Shown here piece by piece: positions 1-5,723 of a stretch of 7,472 nt of DNA. Below the pieces are notes generated by a model that worked only from the letters and a program-made list of their open reading frames with translations, made no database searches and had not been told where the DNA came from. This DNA comes from an uncultured Desulfobacterales bacterium (GTDB lineage Bacteria; Desulfobacterota; Desulfobacteria; Desulfobacterales; UBA11574): positions 1-7,472 of the forward strand of contig CALANC010000258.1 of the NCBI GenBank assembly GCA_937925895.1, in the 5' to 3' direction. How positions within the stretch are numbered: the first letter of the stretch is position 1; each line of letters starts with the position of its first letter. Made by a program: the position numbers and the translations under genes.

Positions 1-62
1 TATTAGTTTATTATGAAAGAAAATGCAAAAAGATCCTGGATAAGTTTAGGGGGGAAATAAAA

Positions 63-1280
63 ATGATTTCTATTGAAAATGTGAATAAAGCTTTAAAAAT
101 GATCAAAGGCAAGATCATTCGAACCCCGCTGATCCATTCGCCTTCTTTGAGCAAAATGTTTGCAGGGGACATTTATCTCAAATTGGAAAACCTCCAGAAA
201 ACCGGTTCGTTTAAAATAAGGGGTGCCACGTATAGCATATTGAACAACCTGGATGAAATCGGTTCAGGAGGAGTTGTTGCAGCGTCTGCAGGAAACCACG
301 CCCAAGGTGTGGCACTAGCGGCAAAGCAGGCACGTATACCAGCAACCATCATCATGCCCGAGTGGGCCTCCATCACCAAGCAGGAAGCAACACGCGGTTA
401 TGGTGGCAAGGTGCTCATAGCCGGTAAGAGTTTGTTGGAAAGCCTCAAAAAGGCGCAAGAAGTGGCTCAAGAGGATAAGACCTTTATCCATCCTTTCGAT
501 GATCCGGATATTATTACCGGACAGGGAACGGTGGCTTTGGAAATTTTGGAAGATCTGAAAGAGACCGATGTGGTTCTCGCACCCATAGGTGGAGGGGGTT
601 TTATTTCAGGCATTGCTGCCACAATTAAATCGATTCGACCCCAAATTCGTGTGATTGGGGTTCAATCAGCTGCATGTCCTTCGGCCTACGAATCCTTGCA
701 AAAAGGAAAAATCACCCAAGTCGAATCCGAGCAATCTATTGCTGATGGTATCAGCGTCAAACAAATCGGTAACATCAATTTTGATATCATCCGAAAATAT
801 GTGGATGATGTGGTCCTGGTGGAGGAGGATCATATTGCAGCAGCGATTTTGCTGCTTCTAGAACGCAAAAAGATTCTGGCGGAAGGTGCGGGAGCAGTCT
901 CCTTGGCTGCGCTGATGAACGGTTCCGTGTCTATTCCTAAAAGAAGCAAAGTCGTTCTTTTGATCAGTGGCGGGAACTTAGATAGCCCGTTGTTGGGAAG
1001 AATAATAAGTCAGGGCTTATTAAAAAATGGGCGAATCATGCGATTCAGCGTGAGGCTGGCCGATACGCCGGGCTCTCTGGCAAAACTTCTAGCTTTGATC
1101 TCAGGATTAAAGGCGAACGTTCTGCATATATACCATGATCGAAACATACGGGGTTTGCCCATTTATGTTACTCATGTCTATTTGGAAATTGAAACACGCA
1201 GCATGACTCACGTTGATGAAATTGCACTAGAGTTGGGGACGGCCGGTTATGAAATTGAATTGCAGTCAACACCATCATAG
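63..1280 (+). CDS. ilvA: Threonine ammonia-lyase (threonine dehydratase), medium form with C-terminal ACT domain
   Basis: This is a PLP enzyme that deaminates L-threonine (and probably L-serine) to 2-oxobutanoate and ammonia in the cytoplasm, the entry step of isoleucine synthesis or threonine breakdown. Visible motifs are the Schiff-base lysine K51 in SFKIRGA, the substrate-binding loop ASAGNHAQG (74-82), the PLP phosphate-binding GGGG loop (176-179), EGAGA (274-278) and SGGN (302-305). Residues about 325-400 (RFSVRLADTPGSLAKLL onward) form one ACT regulatory domain, so the 405 aa length fits the single-ACT medium form and not the longer two-ACT E. coli IlvA. The ATG at 63 follows a purine-rich AGGGGGGAAA ribosome site, and the family N-terminus MISIENVNKA begins there. 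The frame stays open to the window edge but has no ATG, GTG or TTG upstream. The single ACT domain suggests allosteric control, but the effector cannot be read from sequence; a catabolic role is possible. The 3' end overlaps the opposing gene by 6 bp. Confidence 0.95.
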   Translation: MISIENVNKALKMIKGKIIRTPLIHSPSLSKMFAGDIYLKLENLQKTGSFKIRGATYSILNNLDEIGSGGVVAASAGNHAQGVALAAKQARIPATIIMPEWASITKQEATRGYGGKVLIAGKSLLESLKKAQEVAQEDKTFIHPFDDPDIITGQGTVALEILEDLKETDVVLAPIGGGGFISGIAATIKSIRPQIRVIGVQSAACPSAYESLQKGKITQVESEQSIADGISVKQIGNINFDIIRKYVDDVVLVEEDHIAAAILLLLERKKILAEGAGAVSLAALMNGSVSIPKRSKVVLLISGGNLDSPLLGRIISQGLLKNGRIMRFSVRLADTPGSLAKLLALISGLKANVLHIYHDRNIRGLPIYVTHVYLEIETRSMTHVDEIALELGTAGYEIELQSTPS

Positions 1281-2513
1281 GTTGGATGCTAACGCCAGTT
1301 GGTTTTTGTTGATTGCCAAATTCAGTTTAGGCTGGACCAATTCGTGATGCCGTTCCATAAAAGGAATATATACCAGCAAATATTTTTCCGGCTTTACGCT
1401 AATATCCTGAAGTATCGGGAAAAAATTTTTCCGGGGTTTCACAAAACTGGCCAGGTTCATGGTCAGGCTTTCCAGGGCCTCTTCTACCGGTAAAGTTACC
1501 GGATGGAGTCGGGCGTCGGGCAGTTCGTTTTCCAGTCTCTCTTGTGGTTGAGAAAGGGTTACGTGACGTGCAAGGCGGATGAAAACCTGCGGACCAACCT
1601 TGAATGCCAAAGTCCAGAAACGGAATTCAATATCCATCCATTCTTTTTGTACTGCTTTCGGCAAGTTGGCAATATTCGCCAGATCCGCATACGAACGGAG
1701 CTCTATTTCGGATATTGCCGCCTTTATGCGCCAGAAGGGCAAAAAAATAATATTATCTCCTTCACCAGGTATACAAGCAAATTTTATTCTCTTGAGCTTA
1801 TTCTTTTCAGGCCGCCAAACCGTGTTACAATTTTTACAAGGTAACACCAAAGATTCTCGCTGGCCGTATAAATCCCACCCGCAACCCGGACAAATAATTG
1901 GAACGAAATGAATGCGCCAGTCAGGACGCCCACTTGAAAAACCCATGGTATCAAAATCCTCCGGAAGAACAGAAGAAACCGGTCTGTTCAAGACGGCATC
2001 ATACATCTTATCGTTCATATAAAAAGGGGAATATATAAGACTGAGGGTTTCACCGATATGTGCCTGGTGATAAACAGGTTTAGGCAGCGTGGTGCTTATC
2101 TTGCGGTTAAAATTTCCCAGTACGTGTTTAAAAGAAAGGGTCGGCTTCAAAAAGCGTCCCGGTGTTTCCTTGGTAACAAAACTAAGTGTTAGAGCCTGAC
2201 TTCTCAACCCCACTGAGACAGGGAAAATATTGGATTCAACCGCCTGGTGGCTTACATCAATAAACCTATGTTTTATACCGCTTTGGATGCAGGAAAAAAG
2301 CATGCCTTTGAACCGCCAGTATGGGAAAAACACCAAATCTTTATCTTTCGGAGCGGCACTGGGAAGCAGGTATCGGAAGAAATCTTTTTGAAACAGATAG
2401 GACTTAACTCGACAAAATTGACAGTCAAACAAGCGGTCTGTCTCTTTCAGGACAGCCGGCGCACCGCACTGTGGACATTGATGTTGGATAAGTAAATTAA
2501 TGCTTCTCTCCAC
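1275..2513 (-). CDS. Hypothetical protein with two zinc ribbons and an internally duplicated architecture
   Basis: I do not recognise a named family. From the chosen GTG the protein has 412 aa, no signal peptide and no obvious membrane segment. It contains two CxxC-x14-CxxC zinc ribbons (C13/C16/C31/C34 and C208/C211/C226/C229). Each is followed at exactly the same distance by a hydrophobic P-aromatic-W-R motif (PYWRFKG 64-70, PFWRIKA 259-265), and later by YSPF (161-164) or YIPF (382-385), which points to a tandem duplication. The frame is open to 2765, but codons upstream of about 2513 lie over the zinc-ribbon codons of the preceding gene and read as non-protein-like sequence. GTG at 2513 gives a 17 bp overlap with that gene. 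It lacks a good ribosome site, so translational coupling is likely. A GGAGAG lies 4 nt before an ATT codon at 2501, a rarer possible start. The overlap suggests function with the SPFH/zinc-ribbon protein, perhaps as zinc-dependent partner. By position it resembles Bacillus YdjG next to YdjI, but homology is not established. Confidence 0.75.
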   Translation of the reverse strand: MERSINLLIQHQCPQCGAPAVLKETDRLFDCQFCRVKSYLFQKDFFRYLLPSAAPKDKDLVFFPYWRFKGMLFSCIQSGIKHRFIDVSHQAVESNIFPVSVGLRSQALTLSFVTKETPGRFLKPTLSFKHVLGNFNRKISTTLPKPVYHQAHIGETLSLIYSPFYMNDKMYDAVLNRPVSSVLPEDFDTMGFSSGRPDWRIHFVPIICPGCGWDLYGQRESLVLPCKNCNTVWRPEKNKLKRIKFACIPGEGDNIIFLPFWRIKAAISEIELRSYADLANIANLPKAVQKEWMDIEFRFWTLAFKVGPQVFIRLARHVTLSQPQERLENELPDARLHPVTLPVEEALESLTMNLASFVKPRKNFFPILQDISVKPEKYLLVYIPFMERHHELVQPKLNLAINKNQLALASNL

Positions 2514-2886
2514 ACTGGTTGCAGTAGATTGAATCTGCAACATCCTCATTGCCGCACTTTGAACAAATCCTGGGTTTGGGCTTTTCTTCCGCCGCAGTTC
2601 CGCAGCGGGAGCAGAACTTGGCACTAGGGGTGAGGTTTTTTCCGCATTTGGTACACTGCTGAAAAACAAGTAACTGGTGACCGCAGAATGGACAAAACTT
2701 GGCATCGGCAGGAATAGGATTATGACAATCCGGGCATGAAACGCCCGGTTTGGTATCGGTCTCACGGGATTGTGGCTGTGTTCCGGAAAAATATTGGGAG
2801 AACATAGCCGGCATCATGAATCCCATACCCATTCCCATCCCGGGACCGGCACCGCCTTCGGATTCCGAAGCTTTTTCCATGGCCAT
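2497..2886 (-). CDS. 3' fragment of SPFH/zinc-ribbon gene: Met/Gly-rich linker and three zinc ribbons (separated by frameshift)
   Basis: This 129-codon open frame begins inside the 3' end of the SPFH reading frame and continues it in another frame. It starts with MAMEKASESEGGAGPG, then a Met/Gly-rich stretch (GMGMGMGFMMPAMF, residues 16-29), then three CxxC-x10-CxxC zinc ribbons: C51/C54/C65/C68, C78/C81/C92/C95 and C108/C111/C122/C125. SPFH proteins of the YdjI (COG4260) type normally carry just such a Gly/Met linker and C-terminal zinc ribbons in one chain, so this is best read as the displaced C-terminus of the upstream gene. The ATG at 2886 has no clear Shine-Dalgarno site (GCAGATGAAACGGCT precedes it), which argues against independent translation. 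Restoring one A in the run at 2892-2894 joins the parts as ...QMK-TA-MAMEKAS. If the shift is real, a small soluble zinc-ribbon protein could be made by re-initiation. The gene for the duplicated zinc-ribbon protein overlaps its 3' end. Confidence 0.8.
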   Translation of the reverse strand: MAMEKASESEGGAGPGMGMGMGFMMPAMFSQYFSGTQPQSRETDTKPGVSCPDCHNPIPADAKFCPFCGHQLLVFQQCTKCGKNLTPSAKFCSRCGTAAEEKPKPRICSKCGNEDVADSIYCNQCGEKH

Positions 2887-3626
2887 AGCCGTTTCATCTG
2901 CATGAGCTTGTTCATATCCTCAAAAACGCCCATCCGGCTGCGGTCGTCAATGGCCTGTTGAACTTCGGGTGGCGGTGTAATGGCGTTGATATACAGATGG
3001 GCGAGTCCGAGACCAAAGTGCCTGAAATCTTTTTGGAGGCGTGTCGCCAGCCCTTCGGAAAGTTCGTTGTATCTAGACGGTAGATTCAATATCGAATCGA
3101 TTGTCTCTCCCATATAGTCATTGAATCTCGACACAATGACCCTGTTCAGATACTCTTCAATTTCCCTGGTCGTATAGATACCTTGGGTTCCGACAAGGTT
3201 GTTGATAAACAGCACGGGCTGCAATACTTGCAGGTTGAAAACACCGAAAGCGCGCAACCGGATCAAACCCAGTTCGGAATCCTTGAAGGCAACCGGATCA
3301 CGAGTCCCCCATTTTAGATTCGTGAACACTTTGATATTCACGAAATATACCTCTGCTCGAAGAGGGCTGCTCAGCCCCCACGGAAGGCTGAGGATTTTGG
3401 TTAAAATGGGAATATTGGCTGTTTTTAGGGTGTGTCGACCCGGACCGAACGCGTCAAGGGCTTTACCCTGATAAAAGAAAACGCCGGCCTGACTATCCCT
3501 GACAGTCAACTGAGCACCGAATTTGATTTCCCCTGAACCCTTTTCAGGAAGACGATGAACCAGCTCTTTGCCCGTATCGTCAAACCACTCCAGATTCTCC
3601 AAAAATACGATATTATTTGTTCCCAT
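2814..3626 (-). CDS. SPFH (band 7/prohibitin-like) domain protein, YdjI/COG4260 type; 5' part of a frameshifted gene
   Basis: SPFH proteins assemble into oligomeric membrane-associated scaffolds; in Bacillus the related YdjI takes part in recruiting PspA to the membrane. The family is recognisable from LENLEWFDDTG (near residues 9-19), GAQLTVRDSQAGVFF (37-51), FGPGRHTL (60-67), AEVYFVN (91-97), KWGTRDP (105-111), RLRAFGVF (123-130) and ITPPPEVQQAIDDR (216-229). As in this subfamily there is no N-terminal membrane helix. ATG at 3626 is chosen because AAGGGGA lies 8 nt upstream and the family similarity starts there. The frame can be extended to a TTG at 3680, but those 18 codons come from an inverted-repeat arm. 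After K245 the frame shifts: the last 25 residues (RLWPWKKLRN... to 2814) are out of family, and the true C-terminus continues in the frame ending at 2497. A corrected product would have about 376 aa, normal for the family. The gene is therefore either broken or carries a sequence error. Confidence 0.85.
   Translation of the reverse strand: MGTNNIVFLENLEWFDDTGKELVHRLPEKGSGEIKFGAQLTVRDSQAGVFFYQGKALDAFGPGRHTLKTANIPILTKILSLPWGLSSPLRAEVYFVNIKVFTNLKWGTRDPVAFKDSELGLIRLRAFGVFNLQVLQPVLFINNLVGTQGIYTTREIEEYLNRVIVSRFNDYMGETIDSILNLPSRYNELSEGLATRLQKDFRHFGLGLAHLYINAITPPPEVQQAIDDRSRMGVFEDMNKLMQMKRLWPWKKLRNPKAVPVPGWEWVWDS
2892..2894 (-). other. Probable single-base deletion (frameshift point) in an A run
   Basis: On the minus strand the sequence reads ATG CAG ATG AAA CGG CTA, giving MQMKRLWPWKK. 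Adding one A to the AAA run gives ATG AAA ACG GCT ATG GCC ATG GAA, that is MQMKTAMAMEKAS, which restores the Ala/Lys-rich helix and Gly/Met linker expected between an SPFH domain and its zinc ribbons. The exact position is inferred; any +1 change within a few codons would also work. No convincing slippery heptamer is present, so programmed frameshifting is unlikely. Confidence 0.75.
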
Positions 3627-3634
3627 TAGCAATG

Positions 3635-3641
3635 TCCCCTT
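3635..3641 (-). promoter_or_regulatory. Ribosome binding site fixing the SPFH start at 3626
   Basis: AAGGGGA on the minus strand ends 8 nt before ATG 3626. The alternative TTG at 3680 has no comparable site and sits inside the inverted repeat. This decides the start in favour of 3626. Confidence 0.65.
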
Positions 3642-3647
3642 TATAGC

Positions 3648-3824
3648 TGAGACCACTTTAAAACGCCCTCTTTCGCTCAATTTCTGTGTCAGGCTTAAAT
3701 TTTAATCCCCAAAATACTCCATGTATGCCTGCCTGCCCCGTAGGTCCGGCAGATCGTACTGGGGTGGTTAAAATTTCCTCCTTCCTTGAACTTGAGCGAA
3801 ATTGAACATTTTAAAGTGGTCTCA
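3648..3824. repeat. 177 bp nested inverted repeat, MITE-like element, in the HD-GYP/SPFH intergenic gap
   Basis: The outer arms are a perfect 16 bp inverted repeat, TGAGACCACTTTAAAA at 3648-3663 and its complement at 3809-3824. After 7 unmatched bases on each side come 10 bp arms TTTCGCTCAA (3671-3680) and TTGAGCGAAA (3792-3801). Further in are AAATTTTAA (3697-3705) with TTAAAATTT (3768-3776), CCCC (3707-3710) with GGGG (3761-3764), and a central CTGCC/GGCAG hairpin (3733-3737, 3748-3752). Nearly all pairs share the same centre (about 3736), so one strand could fold into a single long stem-loop. It encodes no protein. Size, terminal inverted repeats and position between genes suit a non-autonomous mobile element or dispersed repeat. 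No clear target-site duplication is visible. On the minus strand it lies just after the HD-GYP stop and just before the SPFH ribosome site, so its transcript could act as terminator, attenuator or RNA-processing site. Copy number in the genome cannot be judged here. Confidence 0.8.
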
Positions 3825-3840
3825 AGATATTTATTAAGAT

Positions 3841-5574
3841 TTACATGTCTTCTCCCACCTCGTCGATCTGTTCAGGCGCCATTTCCTTTTTGGCATAACT
3901 AGAGAAAATCCCGCTTTTGAGGAACAGGTCATGGATATCTGGATCGATGTGGTTGTCTTGCTTTAGGAAACCAAGAATTTTGATCGCTTGAGACAGATTC
4001 ATCGGTTTTTTGTAAGGCCGATCCTTGGCGGTAAGGGCTTCGAAAATATCCGCTATAACCATTATTCGGGCTTGCAACGGCAGTTCCTTCTTGGAAAGAC
4101 CCAGTGGATAACCTGATCCGTCGAGTTTTTCGTGATGACCTGCGGCATATTCTGGCACCTTGGCCAGTTTTTTAGGAAAAGGCAACTCTTTTAATATCTT
4201 GAGTGTCATACTGGCATGGTTTTCAACAATCCTGCGCTCTCTTTCGATGAGTGAACCTTTGCGAATACACAAATTTTCAACTTCATCCTCAGTAAGATAA
4301 GGATGTTCTCCGTCATCTGATTTATATGTTCTTTTGGCGATATTTTTGATGCGATCGATTTTATCGTCGCTCATGAATTCTACGGACTGGTTGCATGTTT
4401 TGATAAAATCCAATTCTTCCTCGAGTGCTTCCATTTTGTCTGCAAAGGCTTGGTCCATTTTTTTTGTTTTCGATTCTTTATCTTCTCCCTTCCGTAATAT
4501 CTCAATTTTTTGTTGCAAATAATCGTTTTCAATTGCTTTGGCAATCGCCTGGTATCTGGTTTCAACAAGGATGATTCGATCGGTGATGGTTTGAAGCTTG
4601 GAAGACTTATCCACCACGTATTCAGGGGTTGTAATCTTGCCGACGTCATGCATCCAGGCTGCCAGTCGAAGTTCTTCGAGTTCGTCCTGATTGAAATTGG
4701 CGTCTTTTAAAGGTCCTTCATCCGCTTTATTGATTTCTTCGGCCATCATCATGGTCAGATCGACAACACGGTTGATATGTCTTCCGGTGTAAGCAGATTT
4801 TTCATCAATGGCGGTGGCAATGCTTTTAATGAAGGCATAGAATAAATCTTCAAGATCCTGTATGAGCTGGGTTTGGGTCAGGGCTACAGCGGCCTGCGAG
4901 GCCAGAGCTGCCACTATATCTACATAATCCTTTGAGAATTCAACCACTTCTCCAGTTTCGGGGATCTTTGAATTCAGGAGCTGAAGCACGCCGATGATGT
5001 TGTTTTCATGATTTTTCATGGGAATAACCAGCATGGACGTGGAACGATACCCGATAGCCTCGTCGTATTCCTTTGGTCCGGTAAAATCAAAACCCTTGGC
5101 CTTATAAACATCAGGGATATTTACTGTTTCACCGGTGAGAGCGGTGTAGGAAGAAACATTGGAATGGTTGGGCTTGCCGTTAACATACAAGGGAACTTCC
5201 GGCAAAGAAATCTCAATGCCGCTCGTTCCACCCATTCTGGTGTTCATGGTATCATTTTGCATGATCTCAAACCGGAGATGCTGTTTGTCGCTGTCGAGAA
5301 TATATAACGTACCTGCATCTGCATGGGACAGATCCCTGGCGTATTCAAGGATTAATTCCAGTAGTTTATTAATATTTTTTTCGGCCGATAGGGCAAGGCC
5401 GATACAGGTGAGTTCCTCAATATGTTTGATTTGATCTTCGGCGAAGTTTTTTACTTCAACAAGAACCGATTTAAGCAATTTATTGAGGCGTTTATCTCGG
5501 GAGAAATTGTCAGGTTCAACATCTTGATTTACGGTATCAGGTTCATCTGTGGGCGTTTTTGATGTAGCCGTCAT
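3841..5574 (-). CDS. GAF domain plus HD-GYP domain protein, probable cyclic di-GMP phosphodiesterase
   Basis: This is a predicted cytosolic sensor-effector that degrades c-di-GMP. Residues 1-60 are charged and probably helical; a GAF sensor domain spans about 66-235. The HD-GYP domain follows: H266 in YTGRH, H309-D310 and K313 in WMHDVGK, H453 in ENHASM, H480-H481, and the GYP signature DGSGYP (485-490). The metal ligands and GYP motif are all present, so it should be active. Between HDVGK and ENH lie about 135 residues, much longer than in minimal HD-GYP domains, including a Lys/Glu-rich probable coiled coil (about 335-395); similar insertions occur in some GAF/HD-GYP proteins. There is no membrane segment or signal peptide. 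The start is well fixed: GGAGGTGATTGT directly precedes ATG 5574. It lies 149 bp downstream of the reductase gene and is probably transcribed separately from the AT-rich gap. The GAF ligand and output pathway are unknown. The inverted repeat begins 16 bp after its stop codon. Confidence 0.92.
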   Translation of the reverse strand: MTATSKTPTDEPDTVNQDVEPDNFSRDKRLNKLLKSVLVEVKNFAEDQIKHIEELTCIGLALSAEKNINKLLELILEYARDLSHADAGTLYILDSDKQHLRFEIMQNDTMNTRMGGTSGIEISLPEVPLYVNGKPNHSNVSSYTALTGETVNIPDVYKAKGFDFTGPKEYDEAIGYRSTSMLVIPMKNHENNIIGVLQLLNSKIPETGEVVEFSKDYVDIVAALASQAAVALTQTQLIQDLEDLFYAFIKSIATAIDEKSAYTGRHINRVVDLTMMMAEEINKADEGPLKDANFNQDELEELRLAAWMHDVGKITTPEYVVDKSSKLQTITDRIILVETRYQAIAKAIENDYLQQKIEILRKGEDKESKTKKMDQAFADKMEALEEELDFIKTCNQSVEFMSDDKIDRIKNIAKRTYKSDDGEHPYLTEDEVENLCIRKGSLIERERRIVENHASMTLKILKELPFPKKLAKVPEYAAGHHEKLDGSGYPLGLSKKELPLQARIMVIADIFEALTAKDRPYKKPMNLSQAIKILGFLKQDNHIDPDIHDLFLKSGIFSSYAKKEMAPEQIDEVGEDM

Positions 5575-5723
5575 ACAATCACCTCCGCAAAAAAAATAAA
5601 TTTACTCGCTTACTTTAACTCGGGTTCATTTCAAACGCCTTCTTTGTGAAGCCCCATATGTAATATGATATATATTATGTGAAGTAAATGCAATGGATGA
5701 ATGGCATTTATTTGTTGGACGGT
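5575..5723 (-). promoter_or_regulatory. AT-rich intergenic gap with a 17 bp palindrome; possible promoter for the HD-GYP gene
   Basis: The gap between the reductase stop and the HD-GYP start contains the palindrome TAATAT-GATAT-ATATTA at 5661-5677. On the minus strand a weak sigma70-like pair, TTTACT (5688-5683) and TATTAC (5665-5660), is spaced 17 bp and spans it, which would put an operator-like site within the promoter. Each hexamer matches consensus at only four of six positions. A T-rich tract (about 5589-5602) then leads into the strong GGAGGTGAT ribosome site. AT-rich palindromes arise easily by chance, so this is suggestive only. Confidence 0.3.

Noticed and set aside
13..60. 15-codon leader peptide (MKENAKRSWISLGGK) ahead of the threonine ammonia-lyase gene
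   Set aside because: It has only one Ile and one Leu, no attenuator-type hairpins are visible in the short span, and its own ATG lacks a ribosome site.
1503..1911. Two overlapping plus-strand open frames of 110-113 codons
   Set aside because: They lie opposite the duplicated zinc-ribbon gene, have no good ribosome sites and show no recognisable domain.
2514..2765. An 84-residue N-terminal extension of the duplicated zinc-ribbon protein, from ATG 2765
   Set aside because: It lies wholly on top of the zinc-ribbon codons of the preceding gene in another frame. The sequence has no family features, while the overlapped frame has perfectly spaced Cys pairs.
2886..2900. Programmed ribosomal -1 frameshifting joining the SPFH and zinc-ribbon frames
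   Set aside because: The site reads ATG AAA CGG, not a classical X-XXY-YYZ slippery heptamer, and I see no strong stem-loop just downstream. A simple indel is more likely.
3627..3680. TTG start at 3680 for the SPFH protein
   Set aside because: These codons belong to the inverted repeat, TTG lacks a good ribosome site, and ATG 3626 has AAGGGGA at 8 nt and matches the family N-terminus.
3710..3735. Tiny minus-strand ORF MEYFGD inside the inverted repeat, downstream of GGAAGGAGG
   Set aside because: It has six codons, the purine-rich motif is about 50 nt away, and it lies in a symmetric hairpin region; it is not a credible gene.
5685..5710. Inverted repeat TAAATGC...GCATTTA as terminator of the reductase gene
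   Set aside because: The stem is only 7 bp and AT-rich with a 12-base loop and no T-run after it, so it is too weak to call an intrinsic terminator.
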